From NCBI GenBank assembly GCA_963383645.1, contig OY726558.1:181194134-181258133 (forward strand): a stretch of 64,000 nt of DNA, read 5' to 3'. Of the stretch, positions 23,104 to 34,600 are shown piece after piece (position 1 is the first letter of the stretch; every line of letters begins with the position of its first letter). The notes beneath the pieces were generated by a model. That model saw only the letters and a program-made list of their open reading frames with translations, did no database searches and was not told where the DNA came from. The stretch is from Muscardinus avellanarius (lineage: Eukaryota > Chordata > Mammalia > Rodentia > Gliridae). The translations under genes and the position numbers were made by a program.

Positions 23104-23280
23104 GAGCTGAATGTGGTGGCGCACGCTTGTAATCCCCGCACTTGGGAGGCAGAGACAGGAGGATCGCGCAGGTTCGAAGCCAGCAGCGCTGGCTTAAGAG
23201 ACCCTGTTTCCCCAAAAAAGTATAAAATAGATCTGGGAATATAGCTCAGAGATAGAAGGGTTTCTAGGAACCCCACTACC
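23104..23280 (+). mobile_element. B1-dID-like SINE
   Basis: GTGGTGGCGCACGCTTGTAATC, B box GGTTCGAAGCC, ATAAAATAGATCTGGGAATATAGCTCAG, and TTTCTAGGAACCCCACTACC. Its tail became an (AAT)n repeat. Confidence 0.95.
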
Positions 23281-23294
23281 AATAATAATAATAA

Positions 23295-23338
<44 letters not shown>

Positions 23339-23346
23339 TGATGATG
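23281..23346. repeat. (AAT)n/(ATG)n microsatellite
   Basis: Trinucleotide repeat grown from the SINE tail, ending in a few GATs. Confidence 0.95.
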
Positions 23347-24192
23347 AATGGTGAGCTTCATTGAAACATATTTAAACATGCATACAACACAATTTGATAA
23401 ATCTACTCCCCAAGATCTCACCTTACCCTTCCTTGCTGCTTCCCCCTGAATTGCTTCCTCTTCCCTAATAGTCTAAAAGTATAAAACACTTTACGTATAA
23501 TTTTTTAAATCGAGGACATGCTAACCTTTTCTATATTGTTTCAGTATTAATGTATTACTAAAATGAAAACAATTTATTTTTAATGTGAAATAATATTTCT
23601 TCATACATCTATTTGATGTTTTCTTTACCCATTCATCCATCAATGGAGCTTGAAGTTGTATCTACATCTTAGGATCTATAATTAATGATTCAATCAATTT
23701 GAGAGTGTAAAATTATTTTTGAGACCTTAATTTTTTATTATTTTTAGAAAGTTTTATACTAATGTACTGCTGGGTTATATGATAGCTTCATTTGTAGTAT
23801 TTTGTGGAATCTCCATGCTCTTTTTCATAGCAGCTCATAATTTTACAAAATTTCCATACACTGTGTAGAATGGCTCTAATTTATCCAGATCCTGAACAAT
23901 ATTTGTTGTCTTTTTTATAATTGTAGCCTTTTTTACATTTTATTGGTGCATTAGCTTTTTAAAAGGTAGAACATGATATTTTATTGTAAAACTGAATAGA
24001 GTTTCTCTGATGATTAGAGATATTAAGCCTCTTATCATACATCTATTGGAAAATGTAGAGATTCACTTCAAGAGTTCAGTCTTGGAAATGATTTTCTAGA
24101 TATGGAACTAAAAAAAACAAAGATCAAAAATAGAAAATTAAAACATTGTCAAACTAAAAAGTTATTGCAGAAGTAGAAACAACAGAGTGAGA

Positions 24193-24394
24193 AGCCGGGC
24201 ATGGTGGCGCACGCTTGTAATCCCTGCACTTGGGAGGCTGACAGGAGGATGGCACAGGTTCGAAGCCAGCCTCAGCTACTTAGTGAGGCTCTCAGCAACT
24301 TAGTGAGACCCTGGTTCCAAATAAAATAGAAAATAGGTCTGGGAGTATAGCCCAGAGGTAGAAAGCCTCTGGGTTCCGCCCCCAGTACCACACC
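24193..24394 (+). mobile_element. SINE with mixed young/older features
   Basis: Left end as in the young type (GCCGGGCATGGTGGCGCACGC). The middle contains the older-type CTCAGCTACTTAGTGAGG...CAGCAACTTAGTGAGACC. The ID-like tail keeps the tRNA-like B box GGGTTCCGCCCCCAGTACC. An A-rich (GAAA)n tail runs to about 24477. The TSD is approximately AACAAGAGTGAG. Confidence 0.9.
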
Positions 24395-24403
24395 AAAAAA
24401 AAA

Positions 24404-24436
<33 letters not shown>

Positions 24437-24477
24437 GAAAAAAGAAAAAGAAAAAGAAAAGAAAAAGAAAGAAACAA
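24395..24477. repeat. A-rich/(GAAA)n SINE tail
   Basis: Simple repeat from the SINE poly(A) tail. The poly-Phe antisense frames here are artefacts. Confidence 0.95.
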
Positions 24478-24590
24478 GAGTGAGAATAGGAGAAAGTATT
24501 TTCAACCTACAAATAGAAGAAAATATTTTCAAATTTAAATATTTGCAAGGGTTAATGTCCAATATATATAAGGAACTATTCAAATTCAAG

Positions 24591-25448
24591 AGTGAAAAAT
24601 TAATCCAATTAAATGAACTTATTTTCTTTTACGCATGGATATGAAAAGAGTTTAATGACAGAATTCTTCAAATTAAATTTCACAATAGCACTACAACAAA
24701 GTTTGTATCTGGGTGAAAATTTTAGAACAGAAAGGCTTACTTGAATAACAGCTGGGTATGAAAACTCCTTTGTGTACATGTGATTTGTACTCTTAGTCTG
24801 GTTTAGGGGTGGGGTGAACTGAAATAAAAACAATTTTTAACTAAAAGACATGCATGGTTGATCTAAATTTGACTAAAGAAAAATCTTCTATATTTTAGGC
24901 AATTTTTTCAAAATCATTCTTCTGTGCTGCATTATCCATTAACTACTTAGAGATTTTAGTTCACCCCCTTATCATTAAAATACATATTCATAAAAACTTA
25001 CACAGTTGTTCTGTACTAGTTACAACTGAACTTATTTTTTCATCTTACAATATTTTGCTCCTGGTCCCTATAAAACAACACTTTCCACCACTCTGCCTAT
25101 ATCCCTCAAGTTCTTTTTCAGGCTTATTCTCTAGTATGATTTTAGACATTGGGGTTCTAGAGTACTTGTTTCTTTCCTATTCTGTGTGCTTTCCCTTGCC
25201 TGTGGCAAATAATCTCTAGTTTGTCTCTGCAGTCTTGCTTTTCTAATTATACTTCAGACTTATAAACACAATTAGCACATGATCTACATTTTATCCCACT
25301 TCTAAAAGTTTTGAGGTCTATTTGCATAAAAGGTGGTTCTTAGATTTTTATAATGGTCTATATATAGTATTATGAAAGTTTATGTATATTATTCTATGAT
25401 AATATATATACATAATATATGATATAGATTATATATTATGATATATGG
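24591..25448. other. AT-rich sequence without recognised feature
   Basis: No supported gene or repeat. Confidence 0.5.

Positions 25449-25493
<45 letters not shown>
25449..25493. repeat. (TA)n microsatellite
   Basis: More than 20 TA units, within a longer AT-rich imperfect palindromic run from about 25398. Confidence 0.95.
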
Positions 25494-25497
<4 letters not shown>

Positions 25498-25531
25498 ATG
25501 AACATATTGTTCTATGGAGCAATCCTAACCT

Positions 25532-25537
25532 GTTGAA
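25532..25537. repeat. 6-bp target-site duplication, left
   Basis: GTTGAA, repeated at 25870-25875. It flanks the solo LTR. Confidence 0.85.
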
Positions 25538-25752
25538 TGTGACGGGCCCCGCCCATCAGCCAGTAAGTCCGAGAGCTAAGATGGCGCTGAGCGGAAATTC
25601 CCCAGAGCGCTTAGGTGGTAAACAACTTTCAGGAAGTGACGACAAGAGCATGAGATACACGGGAACACCGCATGCCATAGGGCAACAGCCAATGGACTGG
25701 CTGTGCCCATGAGTTGTACACGTGAACGGTCTGCTGATTGGCTGTTGGGCTC

Positions 25753-25760
25753 TATATAAG
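25753..25760 (+). promoter_or_regulatory. TATA box of the IAP-like LTR
   Basis: TATATAAG, about 60 bp upstream of the AATAAA at 25820. Confidence 0.8.
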
Positions 25761-25819
25761 GGGAGGATTTCTGGGGAGAGGGGGAGAAGATCTACGGGAA
25801 CTGTACAAGAAGCTGGGGT

Positions 25820-25825
25820 AATAAA
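25820..25825 (+). terminator. Polyadenylation signal of the IAP-like LTR
   Basis: AATAAA in the expected place near the R/U5 side of the LTR. Confidence 0.8.
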
Positions 25826-25875
25826 ACTGCTTGAGGAAGATCGTGTAAGAGTCGTCACTGCGACCGACAGTTGAA

Positions 25876-26328
25876 TATTTAATTTACAAAATACACAAAA
25901 GGAATGCATACAAAACAACAAAAATACCTGTAGTTTAGACTAACTTTGTGTTGTCAAATGAATTTCTACAATTTTTAAGAATAAGTTATTTTAATTTACA
26001 GTATTTTAAATTTTGCTTAGTAAGGTAAAGAAAAATACACCTATATCTTTCTTCAAGTGTCTTAAAACAAAACAAAACAAAAAAACAAACAAATTTTTAA
26101 CCAGGAATTTGAAAAGACATACTCCTGATCCCTTTCAAAGTTTATCTTTTTTCTCCACATCAGTTAAGGGAACTAATAAACATTCAGTTAGGCAAGCCTC
26201 TATCCTAGCATTTTAATATTATTATTTTTTTCTATTTCATCCCATGTCTAACTGATCTATTGAATAGTTTTATCTTATTTTAATACATGCACTTCTACAT
26301 CCAAGCATGAGTTTTCCTGGTTGCAGAC
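25876..26328. other. AT-rich sequence without recognised feature
   Basis: Only A-rich short repeats (about 26066-26092). No supported gene. Confidence 0.5.
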
Positions 26329-26363
26329 ACACCACCACCACCATTATCATCATCATCATCATT
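26329..26363. repeat. (ACC)n(ATC)n microsatellite
   Basis: Trinucleotide repeat immediately beside a SINE insertion site. Confidence 0.9.
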
Positions 26364-26376
26364 ACCATCTTTTTCT

Positions 26377-26566
26377 GTTTTCTTTTTTTGGGTGGTACTG
26401 GGGTTCCTGGAAACCCTTCTACCTCTGGGCTACCCTCCCAGACTTATTTTATATTTTTATTTGGAAACAGGGTCTCTTAAGCCAGCGAGGCTGGCTTCGA
26501 ACCTGTGATCCTCCTGTCTCCGCCTCCCAAGCACAGGGATTACAAGCGTGAGCCACCACGTCTGGC
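26377..26566 (-). mobile_element. B1-dID-like SINE (young), antisense
   Basis: Perfect 16-bp TSD ATTACCATCTTTTTCT at 26361-26376 and 26567-26582. It has GTTCCTGGAAACCC, CTCTTAAGCCAG, GGCTGGCTTCGAACC and TGAGCCACCACGTCTGGC. Confidence 0.95.
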
Positions 26567-26582
26567 ATTACCATCTTTTTCT

Positions 26583-27205
26583 CTCAGCTTCATTCCTTTT
26601 TCACCACTTCATACCCAAGCAACTCTAATTGTTTAACTGATTTACAAAAAATAATTCTTAAGTCAGTTTCCTATCATTTGCTTTAGATGTCTTCTTAGCT
26701 ATTTCTTATCTTTAAAGACATAGTGATAACATACCTGCAAAAAGAAACACACCCTGTGTAAGGATCTGTTTGGTACTCCTCTCACATCAATAACCTCTCA
26801 TTAGTATGAAGCCAAAAGAGGGGATGGAGCAGGCTTATGCTACCAGAAGGTTGTTTAGAAGTTTGGCTACATTTTGACTCAGTACTTCTCATTCTGATGA
26901 CTTTATATTATCATTTCATTAAAAATTAAAACTATAGTTTATATTTTCTCTACTGCTGAATTACAAACAACAAGAAGACAAAGAACATTTTAATTTAACT
27001 AGTTATTATATTCTTTTCAATTTTTTTATTTTATACTTTGTAAATAATATACAAATGAAATAATAAAATAATATGGGTTTCAAAAACAATTATTTTTACC
27101 AGCATCAGATCTTTATAGTCTGTCATCTTCATATTGGTAAACTCAACTATTTTGAACAATAGAGCTAATTTTTTCTTTAAAGCCAGATATGGATTTTTCT
27201 CTCTC
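26583..27205. other. AT-rich sequence without recognised feature
   Basis: No supported gene or repeat. Confidence 0.5.
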
Positions 27206-27231
27206 TGTGTGTGTGTGTGTGTGTGTGTGTT
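27206..27231. repeat. (TG)n microsatellite
   Basis: About 12 GT units at the 3' tail side of an antisense SINE, probably grown from its tail. Confidence 0.95.
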
Positions 27232-27436
27232 TCTGTGGTACTAGGGATGGAACCTAGGGGCATTCTACCCCTGAGTTACAGCCCCAGACCCATTTTTAGT
27301 CTTTTATTTTTTTAAAACAGAGTCTCACTGAGTTGCAAATGGCCTCACTAAGTAGCTGAGGCTGTTCACAAACTATGATCCTCCAGTCTCCGCCTCTTTA
27401 ATGCTGGAATTACAAGTGTGTGCCACCACATCCAGC
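27232..27436 (-). mobile_element. SINE (older, B1-ID-like), antisense
   Basis: GGTACTAGGGATGGAACCTAGG, GAGTTACAGCCCCAGACCC, and TAGCTGAGGCTGTTCACAAAC, ending CACCACATCCAGCC. An imperfect TSD of the form CAGATATGGATTTTTC / CAGATATAGATCTTTC flanks it and the TG tail. Confidence 0.9.
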
Positions 27437-29478
27437 CAGATATAGATCTTTCAAGGGTGTGGAGAAAAAAGTGTTGAATTTTTAATGGTACTTAAATTTT
27501 TTCAATTACGAAATGAATCTCCAAAAATAAAATTTTCAGAAACATATTATTTGAATAAGGTTTAATTTAGAACCACAGTTTCTTAGGATGAATGTTTAGC
27601 CACACTTCATTCTGAAATGCCAGACTACCAGGCTCCTTTCTGGAAGAAGTTCAGTAGACATAATAGAATAAAAATAATTGAAAAGTATTTTAAAATTAAC
27701 TGGAATATAATTTTCTATCAATGGTAACAGTTAAATTGAAAAATCAAAAAATATTTACGTTTAAATTGTAAGTTAAAATATCTTATGAAATATGTTTTAT
27801 CTTTGATCTATAATAGACAAAATAGAGGTTCCTGTACATCACAAAGTCAAAAAAATCAATATAAATTAAGTTGAAGCTTGAGAGGGCAGCTCTGTTTAAA
27901 ATCAGTGTTGATTTAAAAATCAATGGAAGTTTAAACAAACATGTTATGTTTTATCAATATAACATACATAAGAGTAACAAATGAATGCACAAAACCATCC
28001 AATGCCTACATGTGCACAGGAGAGATGAGCATGTAAATACAGGACAGCCTGACCACCTAGCAGATGATCAGCATGTGTCTGACGAAGTAAGATTATTCAT
28101 TTCCTAGTAATGCTAGGAAATACTAATTTACTAATACTAATTCATCTAAAAATGTAATGTGACTGACCATTCACTGTACAGCAGTATGAGTTTCATTACT
28201 GTTTGTAGTACAAATATACATCTTCAGCCCAAAGAGCACTTATAAATTGAAGAAAGAAAAAATTTTTTCTGATTATTATACAAATTTGTGTGCCTTTTTT
28301 AAACAACAGCATGTCTATTATTTTTAATAAATTGCTTTTAAATATAAGGAAACATGTAAAGCAAATATTTAAATGTTTGCATATTATTTTAAGCATATGT
28401 ATAAAACAATAGACATATCTTACTTGTGATTAAGATTTTAATGATACAAATTATTTTAGATAAAACAATGTCTGTTACCACATCTCCTTCTACTTGAATA
28501 CTTGAATTAAGCTCCAAATTCAAGTATTGTTTCATTAATCTGAGTGTGCATATATTTATATATGTATTCATTAATATCTAATAATTAGAATAAACATTTA
28601 TATTTAAGTATGTAAATATGTCTAAATGTTGGAATGTAATATATATGTAATATATAGAATGTAATATATACATACATACATAAAAAGATGAACACAAATG
28701 ATTCAAATTTTGCAGTTATCCCAGGACCTTCTTCAATAATTAGCTTGTTGTATTTTGTCAATGACTGTGAAGTGTTTATAATGTTCATCTGACCTGCATA
28801 CACTTTAACCTACCATAGTTTCACAACTCAGGCAGCTTCTGGGTCAGAACTGGGGGCTGTCTTCCTTTTGGAGCTAATGGAAATATGAGCTTTATGTTTC
28901 CATCAGTTTTTCTTGTCCTATAAATCTCATGAGGAGAATGCAGATGGTTATAGGTGAATGCTGTGCGGAAAAAATCTCGAGCAGTTGGCATGGAGCATGA
29001 GTAAAGAGATCACCTAGATATTTGAGCAACTCCAATATTTATTAATCATGTTAGTTTCCATGACAGAGTAAGTAAAAACTGCCTGGTAGCAAGAAGCCTA
29101 AATGGTGTTGTGTATAAAAAAACATGGAGAGAGTGTTTAGTTCAAGTGTTGTTAAATTGTTCACAATGCACACACTACAATACAAAGGCACACACTAGTG
29201 AAGTTGGAAGGTTTTTGTTGTTTTTGTTCCAATAGTGGACATAGAGGCTATCATATAGAGTTGGTTCATGGGATGTGAAAAAGCACATATAAGAATGTTC
29301 TTTTTAAAAGACAGAAATGGCACTATGCATTAGAGGTGTTTAAAATAATCTAGTGGAGAGAGTGAAGATATTTTCATGAGAGAGAAAAAGACTGCAGTGA
29401 GAAAAAGTAAGACTCAATTCACTGACTATTTTAGAAGGCTTTCAAAATAGTGTTTTTCATACAACATAAAAACAAAAG
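27437..29478. other. AT-rich interval without recognised feature
   Basis: About 2 kb with no supported gene. Short TA-rich palindromic bits lie near 28630-28682. Short antisense frames at 28196-28803 have no recognisable domain. Confidence 0.5.
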
Positions 29479-29674
29479 GCCAGGCGTGTGGGGCACACTT
29501 ATAACCGCAGCATTTGGGAGGCTGAGACCAGAGAATCGCAGTTGGGGCCAGCCTCAGCTACCTAGTGAGGCCCTCCGCAATTTAGTGAGACCCTGTTTCA
29601 AAATAAAGAATTCAAAAAAAGGGCAGGGGATGTAGTTTGGAAGTTGAATGCCCCTGGGTTCCATCTCCAGACCC

Positions 29675-29705
<31 letters not shown>
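29479..29705 (+). mobile_element. SINE (older, B1-ID-like), sense
   Basis: GGCCAGGCGTGTGGGGCACAC, CCAGCCTCAGCTACCTAGTGAGG, GGGCAGGGGATGTAG, then the tRNA-like B box TGGGTTCCATCTCC and an A-rich tail. Confidence 0.9.
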
Positions 29706-29707
<2 letters not shown>

Positions 29708-29726
29708 TGGGTTAATTAAATATTGT

Positions 29727-29902
29727 TCACGTGGTGGCACACGCTTGTAATCCCGTGCATGGGAGGTGAAGACTGGAGGATCCCGCAGGTTCAAAGCCAG
29801 CCGCACTGGCTTAAGAGACCCTGTTTCCAAAAACAAAGTATAAAATAGGTCTGGGAGTGTAGCCCGGACGTAGAAAGGCTTCCAGGAACCCCACTACTAC
29901 CA

Positions 29903-29950
<48 letters not shown>

Positions 29951-29967
29951 AAATAAATAAATAAATA
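29727..29967 (+). mobile_element. B1-dID-like SINE with (TAAA)n tail
   Basis: CACGTGGTGGCACACGCTTG, GCCAGCCGCACTGGC, ATAAAATAGGTCTGGGAGTG, and TTCCAGGAACCCCACTAC. The tail expanded to (ATAA)n at 29902-29967. The TSD is AAATATTGTT (29718-29727 and 29963-29972). Confidence 0.95.
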
Positions 29968-29972
29968 TTGTT

Positions 29973-30556
29973 GATGTAGAGAAAACAGAGAAGTTAGTAA
30001 AATCTAAGAAAAAATAGGCACGAGGGACGTATATGCAAATTGAAGCCATATTAATCTGGATTTGAGAGAATCGTACATCTGCATTTTTTAGTCACTTGAG
30101 ATTGTGAAGCAGTAAGAGAACACTAGGGAAGTGTAAAGCTTCATCAAGATGCATGCACCAAAAATTTGTTCACAAATGAACTGGAGCAAACCACATGTTG
30201 CTAAGTGAGAGAAATGAGATGAGAGAAGACAATAGGACAGTCGAATGGCATGAGTCAGTAGTTGGTAATATTTAATACACGCTTTCATTTGTAAATATTT
30301 ACTCACATGTACATTGAAATTCAATTATCAATGCAAACTGAACATGCTAATGAACACTATAACCAATAGCAAATGCGCAGCAAATATCAAGTGTATACTT
30401 ATTTAATAAGTGTTTATAAAATTGCAATTTTATAATCTACAAGAGAATAATCACCAAAAAATGCAAAAGCCAGGAAAGTCCTGATTTTGATTACCAGAAT
30501 CACAAAAGAATAAAATTAGAAGCCAGTCTTTCTTAATTTTCCAAATGTCATTACCT

Positions 30557-30558
<2 letters not shown>
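29973..30558. other. AT-rich sequence without recognised feature
   Basis: No supported gene or repeat. Confidence 0.5.

Positions 30559-30610
<52 letters not shown>
30559..30610. repeat. (GT)n microsatellite
   Basis: About 22 GT units followed by TATATAT. It may adopt Z-DNA. Confidence 0.95.
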
Positions 30611-30737
30611 CTCCAGCATTTAGTCATTGGTTATAACAAACATGGTAGAGTTAAATACTAATATAATCAAAGAAAGTCTATCACTGACATTGTATTTTTG
30701 AGCCCTCAGTAAAATTATATCTATATGTAGTTTATTG

Positions 30738-30836
30738 CTTTTTTTGGGGGGGGAGAAGAGTATATATAAAATAGACTCTAGAATCCTATGCTAGACAATC
30801 ACTCTAACACTGAGCCACTCCTCAAACCCTATACTT
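30738..30836 (-). mobile_element. Antisense SINE remnant (ID-like end)
   Basis: T/G-rich start, then AGACTCTAGAATCCTATG and AACACTGAGCCACTCCTCAAACCC. The spacing resembles the GAACCCAGG...CTGAGCTA..AGCCC order of other SINE copies here. Very diverged. Confidence 0.4.
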
Positions 30837-31639
30837 TGGCTAAAATATATTTAATCAAAAAATTATAGTTCAAACTTAGACACATTTTTCCTTTATGTTA
30901 ATCAATTCAATGTGGGAAAGATTTTATTGGTCTAAAAAGTGATTTACTTATTATTCACATTTTGTAGTATTTTAGGTAAATATAGTTCAAATACAATAAA
31001 TACAGACTTTTTACTGTATCTGTGTGTTGTCTTCTTTTTAACATAGCCCTGAGTTTTTACTGCAACTCGAGCACTACTTCTAAGACTCCATGAACTAGTC
31101 TTTTTAGAATTTTTCTTGACTAATCTTTCCCAAATTATTTACAAAAGGTATACTTAGGAAATAATATCTCATTATGCTAACACTTACAAAACGTCAACCA
31201 CTGATTCTAAAGGCAAGTATGTAATCATAGTGTTTTAAAAAACTTTGTCATTTTACAGTATGACTCCACCATACAACAAATTACTCAGCCAATGATTAAT
31301 ACTTTTTAAAGCACTCAGCTTAATATGCAAGGGGTAAAAGTGAAGGTTGGATGTATTGACACATCTGTAGAGAACTTCAGGAGAAATTTTAACCTGTCAC
31401 AGTAATCCTGGATATATGCAATTTTCAAGTCTTGTGTTAAATTTGTAATTTAAGACTCAGGCAATAAGAATATCTAGTACATTATTATGTAGACTTTAAA
31501 AATTGGAGAAATATGCATCTGAAAGATTACATAAATGATACAGGTAGACGTATACTCCTAGTACATTGCAAGATAAAAATTGACATTTGTGTGATTTTGA
31601 TTTCATCTTAAACATTAATAATAAGTATTTTACCCATTT

Positions 31640-31855
31640 TTATGTGCCCCAAATAGTCCTAAGTATTCTCTGTGGTTATTGCACTATTTATTACAGAAAG
31701 GTATGAGAGGAAATTATTGTTATCCTATTTAAAGATGACAAAGGAGGGCAAAGGTCACTGACTCAAGGTTGTAGCCAGCCAATGAAGGCGCAGGGATTTA
31801 AACTCTGGATGTCTAACTGGAAGTTCTTGCTCTAGTTACCATGTTCCTGGCTTTC
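31640..31855 (-). mobile_element. MIR (ancient tRNA-SINE), antisense
   Basis: TTGTTATCCTATTTAAAGATGAC, AAAGGTCACTGACTCAAGG and GCAGGGATTTAAACTCTGGATGTCTAACT follow the antisense MIR consensus order (TTACAGATGAGGAAAC, AAGGTCACACAGC, GGATTTGAACCC). Confidence 0.75.
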
Positions 31856-34096
31856 TTAGTCTACATTGTGTTTCTATTGCCGTTTTGGACTTGAATATGT
31901 TGGTTTCTTCCCTACATCTCTCCAGTGTCTTGCAAAAAAAATTGTGAATCTTAACAATTTATTGGAAGCACCATCCAGATGCATTTTCAATGATACAGAT
32001 GACTGACTTGATTTCTGAGGCTAGTCCTTGTAACATTTTGAAAATAAGATAATTTAATTTTTTTCTCCTAAAAATTTATTTTTTTGCTAATTTTTTCTAT
32101 TTGATTTATTTTTTTCTTCCCACCATTTCATTTTATTTATTATTTATTTTTTACTTTTATTTATAAGTGGAACATATTATAAGAGATTTGTCACAGCTTA
32201 AAGTTGCCTATAGCCCTCTACCTCTGAAGCCCATTCCCTCCAAAATTGAAATAATGTTCAGATGTGAAACAAATCCTTTTAGATCTTTGGTTTGAGGATT
32301 TGCTTTATTACCCATCGCTCATACCTGTATTATTTACAGGAAGTAACAGGAAAAGAGGCATTTGGTAACAACCAAATGACCCATTTGTTACTGCTTTGTC
32401 AGAAATCCAAAATTGGCACTACAGATGGAGAGTCATATCTTCTTTACTTCATTTCAAACTGTCTTAATGGCCAGATATTACTATGGTCTTCAGTGGAAAC
32501 ATTAAATTGTTTGAATTTTGTACATAATTATCACAACATCCTGTCAGTCAGTGGATTCTTTATTTATTTTGTAATTATATGAAATTACGTACTATACTAA
32601 ATGTTGCCATAGGTTAGAATTTGACTAAAAGAGTAACAGTCAAAATTCACTCATTGTAAATGTTTGTATGAGAAAGAAGAAAAATATTTGTGGCAATATG
32701 TTGAGATCTTTAAAGTTTATCCATAGAAATTTTCTTGCATCTTATAGAAAATTGTAGTAGACTTCATATTTTTTTCACAGTCACTCATACAATTTGGCCT
32801 GATCTGGGCAAATCACATGAGTTTGTGACATCACAGCAAATATCTAACAACTTAGAAGTGTGGTATATTGTTTTTCATGATTTTTGTCTTTTTAATTTTT
32901 ATTTTTATTCTTAATTAGCTCAGCACCATGTGAGGGCTAAATATTCTGCACTTTTTTCTTAATATATAATAGAATATATTAATATAATATATATCATATG
33001 TATATATATTATATATATTATATGTATATTTTATACATACATATATATAATATCTATGCCAAAAGGAGTCAGCCAAATGATGAGTATTATTGTTGAAGAG
33101 TAGAAATACAGCAAATCACTGAAATGTGAAGTTTTACTTAGTGCCTGCTACTGTCTCTCCAGCTAAAATATATATTTTTTTATTTTTCTATATTTAGTGT
33201 ATTAAAAGTTTTCTGTATCCCTCACAGATGGCCTTCTGTGCATTTAATCTCACAGAAAAGCATGAGCTCTCTCTGAATTAGTATGCCTACATAATACATG
33301 CTCTTATTCTTCTTTTGATGTTGAGTTAATGAATGAATCATTATTTGAGACTTTCTTTCTTCTTCACTTCCTTAAGAAAGTGAGACTTAGTTCCTTTACA
33401 CTTACTGAAGGATATTTAACTGCAATGGGCTCCTGAACTCTTTATTTCCTCTGTTTTCCTCTCTGCAACCATCTGTCTGTCTCTATCTCCTTGATCTTTC
33501 TCAGAATCTCAATTCCTCCTAGACATGAATACCAGAAATTTTCCTCTATGGGAGGCCTCCATTTTAAGGACCTTCTGTTATGACTAAATATCATGTTTGC
33601 TCTACAATTTACTTTTCTACAGACTACTTTTCTTAATTTGGAGACATAGACATGATGTCTCAAATCCAGAAGAAAATTTAATTGTAATTCTTCTAACGAT
33701 ATTTTCTTCTTAATAATATAAAACAACAATATAAAAATATAAATCTAATAATCTGCCAATATGTGTCTTGGCTTCTGCTATGACACTTCCAAATATATAA
33801 TTTCAGAACTAACACATGGAGCTGAAATAAGGAAAATTGGCAGATTTGTAGAAAGATCTGAAAAATCTGCTACATGATTAGTTTTCTAATATTATATACC
33901 TTATTCTCATTTCTTTTAAGAAAACTCTGTTCTGACACTGTTATATTGAAGTTCAATGTCTAATTCAGCCTGTGAAAAATCACCATAAGTATGGAACAGG
34001 AGAAAGTAGGCCAGGTTAAAATGTTAAAGAATTTAAGATCTGACACTATTTTACAGCAGGGACAAGATTTAAATAAAAAGTATAAAAATAAATTTA
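31856..34096. other. AT-rich interval without recognised feature
   Basis: About 2.2 kb with no supported gene. It includes a TA-rich imperfect palindromic stretch at 32960-33055. Frames at 32292-32582 and 33442-33729 show no known domain. Confidence 0.5.
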
Positions 34097-34308
34097 AGCC
34101 AGTTGTGCTGACACATGTCTGCAATCGCAGTACTTGGGAGGTTGATACAGGAGGATCACAGATTCAAAGCCAACCTCAGAAACATAAGTCCTTCAGCAAC
34201 TTAGTGAGACCCTGTTTCAAAAAAAAAAATAATAATAATAATAATAGGAAGGGCTAAGGGTATAGCTCAGAGGTAGAATGCTCCTGGCTTCAATTCTCAG
34301 TTTCTCAG

Positions 34309-34309
<1 letters not shown>
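34097..34309 (+). mobile_element. SINE (older, B1-ID-like), sense
   Basis: GCCAGTTGTGCTGACACATG, GGAGGATCACAGATTCAAAGCC, CAGCAACTTAGTGAGACCC, an internal (AAT)n expansion at 34229-34246, then GGGTATAGCTCAGAGGTAGAATGC. Confidence 0.9.
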
Positions 34310-34361
<52 letters not shown>

Positions 34362-34378
34362 TACATATATATATTATA
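34310..34378. repeat. (TA)n microsatellite
   Basis: Long TA run grown at the 3' end of the SINE. Confidence 0.95.
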
Positions 34379-34477
34379 TATATCATATTATCCAGAAATT
34401 CCATTAAATTCCATTATTGGGTATATATACCAACATAGGAGATTAAATCAGTATGGTGTTCAAGAGATGTCTATGCT

Positions 34478-34529
34478 CCATGTTCATCACAGAATCATCA
34501 TATCCATGTTCATCACAGAATCATCATGG
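34478..34529. repeat. 26-bp tandem duplication
   Basis: Two adjacent copies of a unit beginning TCCATGTTCATCACAG within the old L1. Confidence 0.85.
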
Positions 34530-34550
34530 TTTCGCAGATATGGACTCCAG

Positions 34551-34551
<1 letters not shown>

Positions 34552-34598
<47 letters not shown>
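34552..34598. repeat. (CA)n microsatellite
   Basis: About 23 CA units. Confidence 0.95.

Positions 34599-34600
<2 letters not shown>

Larger units (their letters stand above)
22840..24060 (-). mobile_element. Old L1 3' region, antisense (composite)
   Basis: TTCCCTGTCCCTTCTAACTCC through TACATCTATGAGTTTGACTAC, then 23345-23470 (an L1 3'-end-like segment), then ACCCATTCATCCATCAATGG and TACTGCTGGGTTATATGATAGC. All are antisense L1 signatures. A young SINE lies within it at 23104-23280. More than one L1 may be involved. Confidence 0.55.
24075..24590 (+). pseudogene. Old L1 ORF2 C-terminal fragment, split by a SINE
   Basis: GGAACTAAAAAAAACAAAGATC, AAACTAAAAAGTTATTGCAG and, after the SINE, AGTATTTTCAACCTAC and GGGTTAATGTCCAATATATATAAGG correspond to the last ORF2 segment (K-L-K-S-F and L-I-S-x-I-Y-K in sense). 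Heavily mutated. Confidence 0.65.
25538..25869 (+). mobile_element. Solo IAP-like (class II/ERVK) LTR
   Basis: A 332-bp LTR with TG...CA ends (TGTGACGGGCCCC to GCGACCGACA) and a 6-bp TSD, the size typical of IAP/ERVK integration. Features in order: AAGATGGCGCTGA near 25578 and GGTAAACAA near 25616 (both typical of rodent IAP LTRs), two CCAAT-type motifs (AGCCAATGG; inverted GATTGGCTG), a TATA box TATATAAG at 25753-25760 and AATAAA at 25820-25825. No internal viral genes are present, so it arose by LTR-LTR recombination. A 121-codon antisense frame across it is incidental. Confidence 0.92.

Noticed and set aside
24272..24589. Antisense poly-Phe frames that look like membrane proteins
   Set aside because: They are translations of the poly(A)/(GAAA)n tail of a SINE.
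25556..25921. 121-codon antisense frame over the IAP-like LTR
   Set aside because: It runs against the LTR's sense direction and beyond its end, and has no domain. It is a by-product of the GC-rich LTR.
29479..29705. tRNA-like A and B box sequences in SINE tails
   Set aside because: They are ID-type SINE parts followed by A-rich tails; no cloverleaf with an anticodon arm is intact.
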